This document shows, piece by piece, positions 34,633 to 43,167 of a stretch of DNA of 55,938 nucleotides. The stretch comes from Candidatus Thorarchaeota archaeon (GTDB taxonomy: Archaea; Asgardarchaeota; Thorarchaeia; Thorarchaeales; Thorarchaeaceae), in NCBI GenBank assembly GCA_004524595.1, contig SDOA01000012.1:1-55938 (forward strand), given 5' to 3'. Both the position numbers and the translations under genes were made by a program. The notes under the pieces were generated by a model that saw nothing but the letters and a program-made list of their open reading frames with translations, was not told the origin of the DNA and did no database searches. Position 1 is the first letter of the stretch, and every line of letters begins with the position of its first letter.

Positions 34633-36524
34633 AAGTGGCTAATGGGTACACTGGAAAGATTCTTCGTATCAATCTTTCTGATAATAAGTTCCACATCGAT
34701 AGACTCCCGTTAGATTGGATAAAGGAATACATTGGTGGTGATGGATTTGGTGCAAAGCTTCTTTTTGAAGAAGTAGCCGGTGGCACTGATCCACTCAGTG
34801 CGAAGAACAAACTCATAATTGGAACTGGACCAATAACTGGAACTATGTGGCCAATGAGTGGGAGGACTGTTTTCATCTCAAAGGCACCTCTGACTGGAAT
34901 CTGGGGTGAAAGCCATGTCGGTGGTTTCTTAGGTGCAGAGCTTAAGTATGCAGGTTATGACATGCTTATAATTGAAGGGAAATCAGAGAAACCTGTTTAC
35001 ATCAGTATCGATGATTCAGATTTACAAATAATCGATGCAAAAGATTTCTGGGGCATGACCACAAACACGGTGACTGGTGCAATCAAGAAAAAACATCGAG
35101 ATCCTGATATTCAAATTGCAGCTATTGGACCAGCAGGTGAACGTAAAGTCCGTTTTGCATCAGTAATTGTCAATCTTGCTAGAGCTGCAGGAAGAACAGG
35201 AATGGGCGCAGTTCTTGGGAGCAAGAATGTAAAAGCAGTAGCTGTCAGAGGACAAGGTGCAGTTGAAGTTTTTGATCACGAAGGCTTCTTTGAATTAGCA
35301 AAGAGAGCTCACATGAAAGTTAGAACTAATCCTCAGGCCAGAGAAATGAGTAAGTATGGGACTTGGGTCCTTACTGCTGTTAAACAGGAGATTGGCGAAC
35401 TACCAACCTACAATCATCAAACTGGTGTTTTTGACGGTTGGGAGAAACTGAGTGGCGATTACATTCGTCCTAGGTACACGATATCAGATAGAGCCTGTTT
35501 TGGTTGTAGTCTTGGATGTAAGAAGGTAAATTATGTTCGAGATGGTCCATTCGCTGGAACGCTAGAGGAGGGACCTGAATATGAGGGGCTCATGGCATTT
35601 GGTAGTTCGCTTGGTATCGATGATTACGCAACCACTTTGAAGGCAAATCAGATCTGTAATAGGGCTGGAATGGATATCATCTCTGCAGGAGCAACAATCG
35701 GATTTGCTATCGAGTCTTTTGTGAAGGGTGCAATCACTGAAAACGATACAGGCGGTCTCAACCTTCAGTGGGGTGATAGAGAACAGGTCATTAGGTTACT
35801 TCAGATGATGGCTGACAGAGATGGTTTTGGAGACCTGTTGGCAGAAGGTAGTGCAAGGGCTGCTGAAAAGTTGGGACGTGGAACTGAGAAATATGCTATT
35901 CACGTTAAGAGAATGGAAGTATCTGGACAAGATGGTCGTACTCATAGAAGTATAGGTCTCGGGCATGCAACAGCAGCTCGAGGAGCTGACCATCTAAGAA
36001 GTTTAGTTGTTGTCGATCAACTCGGATATGAAGATGTTGCAGCTAAGCGGTGGGGTGCAGATAAGCTGCCCGAGATTATTGATCCATATACTGAGAAATA
36101 CAAGGCAAATGCGGTCTTTGAATCAGAGAATGCATACTGTATCCGCGATACTCTAATTGTCTGTTGGTATTCTGTTTCTTGGCCACCGATATTCTGGATG
36201 GAGGATTTTGCTGAGATGCTCCCACTGGCGACCGGTATCAGTCATTTTGGTAAGATTGAAAATCTTACTAGAATTGCAGAACGTCAAGTGACACTAAAGC
36301 GTCTCTTCAATGCTCGAGAAGGGATTACAAAGAAGGATGACCAATTACCAGACAGATTCACTAAGGACCCAATGCCTGATGGTCCTGGAAAAGGACAGAT
36401 TGTTGATTTAGAACCTATGTTACGGGATTATTACACCTTACGGGGATGGGATCTAGAAACTGGTCTTCCGACTGAGAAAACAATAAAGAAACTATCTTTA
36501 GAGTGGGCCAGTGCCCACTTCTAA
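34629..36524 (+). CDS. Aldehyde:ferredoxin oxidoreductase family (tungsten enzyme)
   Basis: Oxidises an aldehyde to the acid with tungstopterin and passes electrons to ferredoxin. The 631-residue protein shows MKVANGYTGKILRINLSDNK, GPITGTMWPMSGR, the tungstopterin-binding region IGPAGERKVRFASV and GRTGMGAVLGSKNVKAVAVRG, and the cluster-binding CFGCSLGCKKV (near 287-297) with a later Cys in RDTLIVC. Start is TTG 34629, overlapping the ferredoxin stop, or GTG 34635; GGAG upstream serves both. Substrate within the family (aldehyde, formaldehyde, glyceraldehyde-3-phosphate) is not readable; length fits AOR/FOR. Formaldehyde would fit the Fae fusions in this window, as speculation. Confidence 0.93.
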   Translation: MKVANGYTGKILRINLSDNKFHIDRLPLDWIKEYIGGDGFGAKLLFEEVAGGTDPLSAKNKLIIGTGPITGTMWPMSGRTVFISKAPLTGIWGESHVGGFLGAELKYAGYDMLIIEGKSEKPVYISIDDSDLQIIDAKDFWGMTTNTVTGAIKKKHRDPDIQIAAIGPAGERKVRFASVIVNLARAAGRTGMGAVLGSKNVKAVAVRGQGAVEVFDHEGFFELAKRAHMKVRTNPQAREMSKYGTWVLTAVKQEIGELPTYNHQTGVFDGWEKLSGDYIRPRYTISDRACFGCSLGCKKVNYVRDGPFAGTLEEGPEYEGLMAFGSSLGIDDYATTLKANQICNRAGMDIISAGATIGFAIESFVKGAITENDTGGLNLQWGDREQVIRLLQMMADRDGFGDLLAEGSARAAEKLGRGTEKYAIHVKRMEVSGQDGRTHRSIGLGHATAARGADHLRSLVVVDQLGYEDVAAKRWGADKLPEIIDPYTEKYKANAVFESENAYCIRDTLIVCWYSVSWPPIFWMEDFAEMLPLATGISHFGKIENLTRIAERQVTLKRLFNAREGITKKDDQLPDRFTKDPMPDGPGKGQIVDLEPMLRDYYTLRGWDLETGLPTEKTIKKLSLEWASAHF

Positions 36525-36537
36525 GTATTGATTTATT

Positions 36538-37491
36538 TCACATTCGGATATAGTCGACTCTATGAGTTGATCCACACGATGGGCAAGCATATTGGTCCGG
36601 TCCCGTCCAGTCAATTTGCTCCCAAGACATTGGAGCATTACAATGAGTGCACCTGTCCTTAATCACGGGTTTTACGAATACTGTGGCTGAGCCACTTGCA
36701 CTCGCTTCCATGTTTCGTGACGTTTCTGTTGCAACTGGACTTGGTCTCACTGTAGCTGTATCACTGACCTCATACTGACTGAGGGGATGATGTGGTACAA
36801 TATAGCTAAATGGCCTCACTATCCAATCGAGGTGTGACTTTGGTAGATGATCCCATGCACGAGTCTGCCAGACTGTGATAAGATGATCCTGTCTTGGAAC
36901 CTTACCTCTAATCTCAAATTTCCCAGTAGTTGCTTTTATCTTCAGTTTAGTTCCTCTTGCTTCAAAGGTTTCGACCATATATAATGGAAAAATAAAGAGT
37001 TTCTTCTTCTTTGCATCCATCTGATATAATCTATAGTTTGTGAGTATGAAATTATCTGGGACATATGTGAATACTTCTTCGCCTCTCAACCACGCAAAGG
37101 TCTGATAGAAATGCCGAGAAAATGGCCGATGAAATCCTACAGATATCCATCTGTTATACGGATGTTCTGGGTGAACGAAAGGCACGCCGCTGACCTCACA
37201 TATTTTTCTCTGACCACCCGCACGAAGACTATCGAATTCTCTAAGGCCGAGGGCTGTGCGCATCTCTTCCTTCTTGGGCATAGTCCCAACTATATTGACA
37301 ATTCCGTTGACAACTTTGAACATGGCTGAATTAGATGTTAGTTTATATTCCTTGATAATGTGGAGAGGTAGACTGACACAAGTTCTCGATCCTCTGTCGT
37401 ATTGAATTAGTCTGTAATTGGTAAGGTAGTATTCTTGATGCTGCGCAATAATTCGCTCGTTTTCAATTGGAATATAGGTGATTGGAGGCAA
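36538..37491 (-). CDS. Two PH-like domains plus C-terminal zinc ribbon, unknown role
   Basis: 317 residues, TTG start with AGGTG about 10 bases upstream. Two related blocks resemble bacterial-type PH/GRAM domains: EYYLTNYRLIQYDRGSRTCV then SLPLHIIKEYKL (about 20-50), and NFILTNYRLYQMDAKKKKLF then FPLYMVETFEA (about 145-180), each the xxLTNxRLxxYD strand pair typical of that fold. After a Ser/Thr-rich linker the tail has CTHCNAPM...CPSCGSTHR (about 282-311), a zinc ribbon. PH-like folds bind lipids or ubiquitin (GLUE domain of Vps36); with an ESCRT-III gene in the window this makes it a protein to watch, but no direct link is shown. Confidence 0.62.
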   Translation of the reverse strand: MPPITYIPIENERIIAQHQEYYLTNYRLIQYDRGSRTCVSLPLHIIKEYKLTSNSAMFKVVNGIVNIVGTMPKKEEMRTALGLREFDSLRAGGQRKICEVSGVPFVHPEHPYNRWISVGFHRPFSRHFYQTFAWLRGEEVFTYVPDNFILTNYRLYQMDAKKKKLFIFPLYMVETFEARGTKLKIKATTGKFEIRGKVPRQDHLITVWQTRAWDHLPKSHLDWIVRPFSYIVPHHPLSQYEVSDTATVRPSPVATETSRNMEASASGSATVFVKPVIKDRCTHCNAPMSWEQIDWTGPDQYACPSCGSTHRVDYIRM

Positions 37492-37593
37492 TTCTGTTCA
37501 CACCTGCAATAGTAAATTATCTGAACAATATAAGAGAATTCCCATGCGAATTAAAACATTAGTTGTACAGTATTATATAGAGTAAACTACCAA

Positions 37594-37815
37594 CTAACCT
37601 TGCATTTGCTTTGGGATTGAAACATACAAGATGTCTTCATATCCTAAAATTCCATGTCCACTTGGATTGACGAGTTTGACATGATCATCATAGGTTTCTT
37701 CAACACGAACATTAGGGATTTTTGCGAGAGTATCTTTCTGCATGTATCTGAGATACACAGTGAATGTTTGTCCAGTTGTCTTCAATTCTTGGAAAATGCT
37801 CCTCCAGTCAGGCAT
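37594..37815 (-). CDS. Small beta-rich protein of unknown function
   Basis: 73 residues. Strand-like segments (GQTFTVYLRYM, NVRVEETYDDHVKLVNPSG, EDILYVSIP) alternate in a pattern like the small beta-barrels of the Sm/Hfq or SH3 kind, where a last strand with IL-V-I-P ends the barrel; this is only a fold guess. No Cys and no membrane segment. ATG start. It lies 56 bases downstream of the DUF123 gene on the same strand. Confidence 0.5.
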   Translation of the reverse strand: MPDWRSIFQELKTTGQTFTVYLRYMQKDTLAKIPNVRVEETYDDHVKLVNPSGHGILGYEDILYVSIPKQMQG

Positions 37816-37871
37816 GCTGAGTAATCCTCCGTTTATGAGAACCTAGATAGAGTACATTTAACACTTGCTAC

Positions 37872-38342
37872 TCAGGTACATTTCGCTATGATACCATTAT
37901 ATGTTACCTCTGGTATCATTCTTAATCTACGAAAAACGTCCATAATGACATCTTCAACATTATTATGGTTTCTACTATGATAGAGATGGGTATTGCATCC
38001 TCGCTTACAATCAGAAGCACCAAATCCTTTTGGTCCTGATGTAAAACCTCTGTTCTCTTCTAATTGCTTAGAGATAAGGCATTCAATCGCTTCAGAACTC
38101 TCAGCCCACACTGCAGCTTTTAATTGTACATACAAATTGAGGAGGTGGTCAATGTGCCAATATATCTTCTTCTGATGGCGAAAATGGCGGCGGATGCGAT
38201 TCTCCAAACTCGTTGAACCTTCACCCATTGCTGAACCGATATAGACCCATGAACCCGAGTCAAGTAGAAAATTACCCAACGATTTTATGTCGAGTGGCAA
38301 CCTTTTTGGAATCTGAATTATTAGAACGTATCCACCCCTCAA
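37872..38342 (-). CDS. DUF123-type GIY-YIG nuclease-domain protein
   Basis: 156 residues with GGYVLIIQI and GSWVYIGSAMGEG at about residues 3 and 31, the paired strands of the GIY-YIG fold in the archaeal/bacterial DUF123 family, followed by RIRRHFRHQKKIYWHIDHLL and later GFGASDCKRGCNTHL, conserved in that family. Some relatives are fused to endonuclease III, suggesting DNA repair. TTG start, 6 bases past the preceding PP-loop gene, so they form an operon. Confidence 0.82.
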   Translation of the reverse strand: MRGGYVLIIQIPKRLPLDIKSLGNFLLDSGSWVYIGSAMGEGSTSLENRIRRHFRHQKKIYWHIDHLLNLYVQLKAAVWAESSEAIECLISKQLEENRGFTSGPKGFGASDCKRGCNTHLYHSRNHNNVEDVIMDVFRRLRMIPEVTYNGIIAKCT

Positions 38343-38348
38343 CGAAAC

Positions 38349-39380
38349 CTATATCCTCCGATTAATCCAAGGTCTAACAATGTTCTTAATGTATTCAAGT
38401 CCCTGACCTGTTGTAAGCACACCTCCCTCAAGTTCTCTTAAAACTCTTAAGATTGAAGGACCAACATTTCTCCATCCTTTCTTATTCGCTTCACCAATAA
38501 GAAGGCATCCAAATCTCTTTCTTCCAATTCTTTTTCCGCTTTTCTCAGCAATCTGCTCTGTGCGATATTTTGAAAGCGCTAAAGCTGCAGGAAGATGAAT
38601 AATCAAAAGACTGTCTTCTAATAGAATCGACTGTCTTCCACTTGGCAATAATTCTCCAGTTATAAGAATGGGGTATTGATTTTTTGTAGCAAATTCTCTG
38701 GCTGCTTCACTAATTATATCATGACATTTACCACAGGGATGAATTCTCGATTCTCTTGTAGCCTGAATTATACTTGTGACATCTTTTAGTGGTTGGATGA
38801 GAATATGTTTAATCTTATTCTCATGGCACCACTGTTGCATATTACTCATCTCGTGATAGGTACAGAATTCTGGTCCCAGTTGTATAGTAATTGCATCAGT
38901 CTGGATTCCATGTTCATTTAAAATGCAAATCGTTGCACTGCTATCGATTCCCCCAGAATACGCAACTGCAATTCTTGAATCATGGCAGAATCCTGTAACA
39001 GGGTGTAAATCACTCATCGGAAATGATAATTCACTTTTAATCAGATTACGCAATAACTCAAGGAAATCCTGTTGCTTAGTATTGGCTATGTGAAAAATCT
39101 CATTGATTCTACGTAATGTAAGCCCAAGCCTATGTTCTCTCACAAGAATTTCATCTTGTCCATAGACTGTGATTTTCTTCGAAATCCGCTTTGCTAGTTC
39201 TGTTGATATCCGTCCTCCTGGCCCAAGGAGAAGACTCTTCTCAGATCTATCAGGAGTTATGATATGTAAACTACCATCATCATGTTCATAGACATTCTCT
39301 ATCGTTGGTTGAATACCCCGATTGAATCCAAATTCCTCTCGTATTTCATGAATAAGAGCTGAGATTGATTCTATCATCAT
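38349..39380 (-). CDS. PP-loop superfamily ATP-pyrophosphatase
   Basis: 343 residues. The N-terminal 120 form an unknown helical domain; at about 132 comes IAVAYSGGIDSSATICIL, the PP-loop that binds ATP and adenylates a substrate. A CxxC (HPCGKCHDI, near 227-230) follows, and SGRQSILLEDSL and RKRFGCLLIG near 290. PP-loop proteins with paired Cys commonly thiolate tRNA or modify cofactors. Specific family not identified. First gene of a minus-strand operon with the DUF123 gene. Confidence 0.75.
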   Translation of the reverse strand: MMIESISALIHEIREEFGFNRGIQPTIENVYEHDDGSLHIITPDRSEKSLLLGPGGRISTELAKRISKKITVYGQDEILVREHRLGLTLRRINEIFHIANTKQQDFLELLRNLIKSELSFPMSDLHPVTGFCHDSRIAVAYSGGIDSSATICILNEHGIQTDAITIQLGPEFCTYHEMSNMQQWCHENKIKHILIQPLKDVTSIIQATRESRIHPCGKCHDIISEAAREFATKNQYPILITGELLPSGRQSILLEDSLLIIHLPAALALSKYRTEQIAEKSGKRIGRKRFGCLLIGEANKKGWRNVGPSILRVLRELEGGVLTTGQGLEYIKNIVRPWINRRI

Positions 39381-39466
39381 TCCTGCGACCTTTAGATATT
39401 AGCATTGATAAGTTACATCTACAGTCGATATGGTCATAAGGACTTGGATAGTCACATACTTAGAAA

Positions 39467-40414
39467 ATGGCATCTACTGAGGTAATTCCTGGCATTCATT
39501 CAATTCGAGGAAAATTTGCAGGTGAATTTGGATTCATCTCTTGCTATTTGATTGTTGACAATGGAGAAGCCTTAGTCATTGATCCCGGTACTGCAGGTGA
39601 TCCCGGAGAGCAGATAGAATACCAGATTAAGTTACGGGGATTGAATCCCAAGAGTGATCTGATTGGTATCTTATGCACTCATGGACATCCAGATCATGCG
39701 GGTGGTGCAGGTCGCTTAAGACGGAACACAAACGCCCCAATCATGATTCATGAGGGTGATTCAGAATTACTCAGTGAGCCGGGAAGTTTTCTTACTAGAC
39801 GACTTCTGATGGATCGAGCTGAACGGTTTGCAATGAAACTGGATAAGGGTCCACTCAGAGTGAATTACAAAGGGATTGAACCTGATTCTATACTATCTAA
39901 TGGACAAAAGATTAGTGTTGGTACTTTATCAATCGAAGTAATTCATACCGGTGGACATTCGAAAGGTCATTGTGTCTTTTATGAATCTAATCAGAAGACT
40001 CTGTTCTCCGGTGATGAAGTAAATAATTTTCCAAATGATCCGCGCAAGTTCTATGTTGACATGAGTGGAAGTATTGTTTCAAAGCTCAGTGCAATTGATA
40101 AATTAGCCTCACATCAAATTGATTACTTATTGCCATCTCATGATATCCCTTCATTGTTTGGAGATGTTCCTCTCCAATTTCAGGATGTTCGTGACGGTGT
40201 TGTTCACTTTCAAGATACAATTCTCTCTCATCTCTCTGCTCGGAGTGAAGCTGATTTGGATCAACTCGAATTCGATGTTAGACAATCTCGGAGTGTTCCA
40301 ATTCCCGAAAGTTTGGATACACTTCTTACAACCACAATTTATGTGACACTTGTGAGTCTTTCAGAAGCTGGATTAGTCAAGGATTTGGGGAATGGTGTTT
40401 GGACTACAACTTGA
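39467..40414 (+). CDS. Metallo-beta-lactamase-fold hydrolase
   Basis: 315 residues. Zinc motif CTHGHPDHAGG (about 71-81) gives HxHxDH, with HTGGHSKGHCVF (about 165) and LFSGDEV (about 187) and PSHDIPSLF (about 222) supplying the remaining ligands. The C-terminal 75 residues carry a possible winged-helix domain as in many proteins related to LACTB2 / glyoxalase II. Substrate unknown. It precedes the large unknown operon by 106 bases on the same strand, a possible but unproved link. Confidence 0.87.
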   Translation: MASTEVIPGIHSIRGKFAGEFGFISCYLIVDNGEALVIDPGTAGDPGEQIEYQIKLRGLNPKSDLIGILCTHGHPDHAGGAGRLRRNTNAPIMIHEGDSELLSEPGSFLTRRLLMDRAERFAMKLDKGPLRVNYKGIEPDSILSNGQKISVGTLSIEVIHTGGHSKGHCVFYESNQKTLFSGDEVNNFPNDPRKFYVDMSGSIVSKLSAIDKLASHQIDYLLPSHDIPSLFGDVPLQFQDVRDGVVHFQDTILSHLSARSEADLDQLEFDVRQSRSVPIPESLDTLLTTTIYVTLVSLSEAGLVKDLGNGVWTTT

Positions 40415-40520
40415 ATGGAATGCCTTACACGCAAGCTAGATTCAAATGATAGCACATAGTCATTATACAAACCTCAGTGTCACACATACGAATAGATTGG
40501 TCAAGTATGGAGGACTACAT

Positions 40521-43163
40521 TTGAGCACGAACAAACGAACTGATGTACAAGCTCCAAGTACAGTAGAAGCCATCAGAATGGCATCAGCTTCAGTCTTGGG
40601 GTCTACTATGGGTCTTGGTTATCCGGTTGGAAGTGCAATCGGAACTGGTAGTATGTTAGAACAGCATTCTGATACCGTTTCAATGAATATTGCTCCCTTG
40701 ATTTTCCATATTCGTGATACAGTACAGTCCTCAGAAGGTTTAGAATTACTTGCAATCGAATGGAATTTGGAACGGACTCCTGGACCCGGGGTATTACCTG
40801 AACAATTGATTATCGCGGGTGGTGCAGAGGGTGGTGTTGGTTCCCATGTTTGTATCCTCTGTTGGGAAAAGGGTGTTGTTGATCCTTTCAAAATCGATAA
40901 TTATGTGAAGGTCCTCTCTAAAAAAATTGGAGATATTGAGCGAATTGTGATCAATAATGAGATGAATTATGAACTTGAAGGATTATCAGTAATTCAGCGG
41001 TTTGCAGATAGGCTGAATAGTGTCATGTTTGTTGACATTATAGACAGACGATTTCAGGGTTCTTGGGATTCTTTTCAAATGAAAAAAGAAAATGTAGATG
41101 TTGATGTAATAGCAAAAATGTCCATCTATGACGATTTTACGATTCTTCCACCAAGTATGAAGATATCACATAGACAAAGTTTAGACTTTAAATTACCATC
41201 AACCACTGGCGATATTGTAGAACATTTCAAACATAGAGTTCTAACTCCTAGTGCAATAGAACTCCTAACAAAAACCGTACCTGAAACTGGTTGCGAGATA
41301 TTGACAGAGTTGAATACATACGCCTATGCTATGGAGGAGGCTGATGTTGTAGAAGGAGTGATTGATGTCCTTACGGAGTTCCTTCAAAGAGACTCGATTA
41401 CATTAGTAGATTTTAATTCGTTGCAGAACAAAATTGATGATTTTGTAAGACTCTTTGCTGAAACTGTTAATACACTAGAGTATCTTGTTGAAACTCATAT
41501 TAGCTCAGGCAAAATTCTCAATGTTGCTGGGCACAGGGAAGCTCTACTTAGTGATATAGAAAGTAATATCGATAAATTTGAGGGAATAAGACATCAACTT
41601 GCTAAAGAGCTAGTCAAGAAGTTCATGTTATCAGTTGAACGCGAATCGATGAGCAATAACGAAATACGAGCATGGCAACTTAGGGGATCCTTGAGCTATG
41701 CTGTTGCCTATGCGAACAAAGTTACTCAGTACTTCTCGAAGGAATTGAATCAGTACCTTGTTGTTTCTGCTGCTCGAGAATCATTCTTTACGGCACTTCG
41801 TGAATTCCGTAGTGAAACAATAACCGATGGAATGGACTCAACTGATATGATGTTATTCGAGAAATTCTATGCTGAAGTCCAGTCGCAGTTGAATGCATCT
41901 TTCTCAAAACGTTCATACAAAGGAGTACAATATTCGGATTATATCGAGCTTATGGATGCAATCACCCGTGAGATGATTGACACTTTCAAACATATTGATG
42001 TCTGGAACTTGATTGGTTTTTCCGACGTTGCTGAAATAGCCAAAGCTGAAATTAAAAAGAAATATTCCACACCACAATCTGATGAGTCACTAACGGATAT
42101 TGGTCAAGCAATTATGGATATATTAACCGAGTTTGAAATTACAGTCACTGAAATTATACCAGATGTAGCTGATACCATTCTTTCAAAACCGCTTATTCGT
42201 AAAATGGTTGACCAAATGAAATCAGATGGTAGTAGTTTAAGTGATGTCTTAAGTAATGCAGTTGAAAGTGTTGGTGAGAAATCCAATGAGTGGAATAAAG
42301 AAGCACTCAGTTGGGTTGAGGGCTTTAAAGAGAGCGTTGATGGAACCAAATCAGAAGCAGAGTCATTACTAGCATTATTACAATTCGTGCATGAGCTCTT
42401 AGGCCAAGCTATTACTGCAAGTTCAATTGCAGATCGCGTTAAAATCGAAGCTGATAGAAGAGAGGTCATCTTCCAAACACAATTTAGGGCATGGGAGGAA
42501 GAGTGCCGTGAAATTGATACTGAGAATCAAAGCATTAGGCAACATAATCAGAATCGTGATGACCTGCTCGATCAAGCGACAAAGACTTTCGAAAATGAGA
42601 TGATAGCATACGAACAAGCTAATAAAGAATATCAAGAAAAAATCGAGCAGTATCAGGAAAGAATCGAAGAAGCCAGAGCTAGTGAAACAGGATATACTGG
42701 TGATCTACCTCCACCACCACTTGAACCAGAACGACCATCACCACTTGAACCACGAATTGAATCCATCAAGAGAGAGCATCCTGTTGAACAAGAAAAGAGT
42801 TTCCCTCCTGAACCCAAGCCAGAACCATCTCTTCGTTACTATGTTGAACTCCGGGACTTAATTTATGATAAACTGACTGAGATGAAAGAGCGAGAGTCGA
42901 CCATGGAAGATACATTTGCCAGGCGTGTCCTTAGATTACAGGCCGAAGGACTAACCGCTATTAGCACTATCAACATAAACATCGGTGATGGTTTTTTGGA
43001 GTATCTTATGGATTCAAGAATACGAAGTCTCGGTAGATTATTACCTCGTATATCACGAGTCTACCTTCGCGACCCCAAATTATCCAATCTTTTGTATTTG
43101 GTAATATATGAACATTACAACGATAGTATGACAATGTCTATCGGGAGTACCTTTCTGAGGTGA
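40521..43163 (+). CDS. Large helical protein of unknown function (first of a two-gene unit)
   Basis: 880 residues from TTG 40521, chosen because TGGAGGA lies six bases before it; an ATG 75 bases upstream has no such site. I do not recognise it. The first 230 residues have beta-rich segments (LELLAIEWNLERTPGPGVL, EQLIIAGGAEGGVGSHVCIL), then come long amphipathic helices with coiled-coil stretches (IFQTQFRAWEEECREIDTEN and ENEMIAYEQANKEYQEKIEQ). A Pro-rich hinge at about 730-780 includes LPPPPLEPERPSPLEP. The last 90 residues are again helical. No signal peptide or membrane helix. The partner gene begins four bases after its stop. Confidence 0.75.
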   Translation: MSTNKRTDVQAPSTVEAIRMASASVLGSTMGLGYPVGSAIGTGSMLEQHSDTVSMNIAPLIFHIRDTVQSSEGLELLAIEWNLERTPGPGVLPEQLIIAGGAEGGVGSHVCILCWEKGVVDPFKIDNYVKVLSKKIGDIERIVINNEMNYELEGLSVIQRFADRLNSVMFVDIIDRRFQGSWDSFQMKKENVDVDVIAKMSIYDDFTILPPSMKISHRQSLDFKLPSTTGDIVEHFKHRVLTPSAIELLTKTVPETGCEILTELNTYAYAMEEADVVEGVIDVLTEFLQRDSITLVDFNSLQNKIDDFVRLFAETVNTLEYLVETHISSGKILNVAGHREALLSDIESNIDKFEGIRHQLAKELVKKFMLSVERESMSNNEIRAWQLRGSLSYAVAYANKVTQYFSKELNQYLVVSAARESFFTALREFRSETITDGMDSTDMMLFEKFYAEVQSQLNASFSKRSYKGVQYSDYIELMDAITREMIDTFKHIDVWNLIGFSDVAEIAKAEIKKKYSTPQSDESLTDIGQAIMDILTEFEITVTEIIPDVADTILSKPLIRKMVDQMKSDGSSLSDVLSNAVESVGEKSNEWNKEALSWVEGFKESVDGTKSEAESLLALLQFVHELLGQAITASSIADRVKIEADRREVIFQTQFRAWEEECREIDTENQSIRQHNQNRDDLLDQATKTFENEMIAYEQANKEYQEKIEQYQERIEEARASETGYTGDLPPPPLEPERPSPLEPRIESIKREHPVEQEKSFPPEPKPEPSLRYYVELRDLIYDKLTEMKERESTMEDTFARRVLRLQAEGLTAISTININIGDGFLEYLMDSRIRSLGRLLPRISRVYLRDPKLSNLLYLVIYEHYNDSMTMSIGSTFLR

Positions 43164-43167
43164 TATT

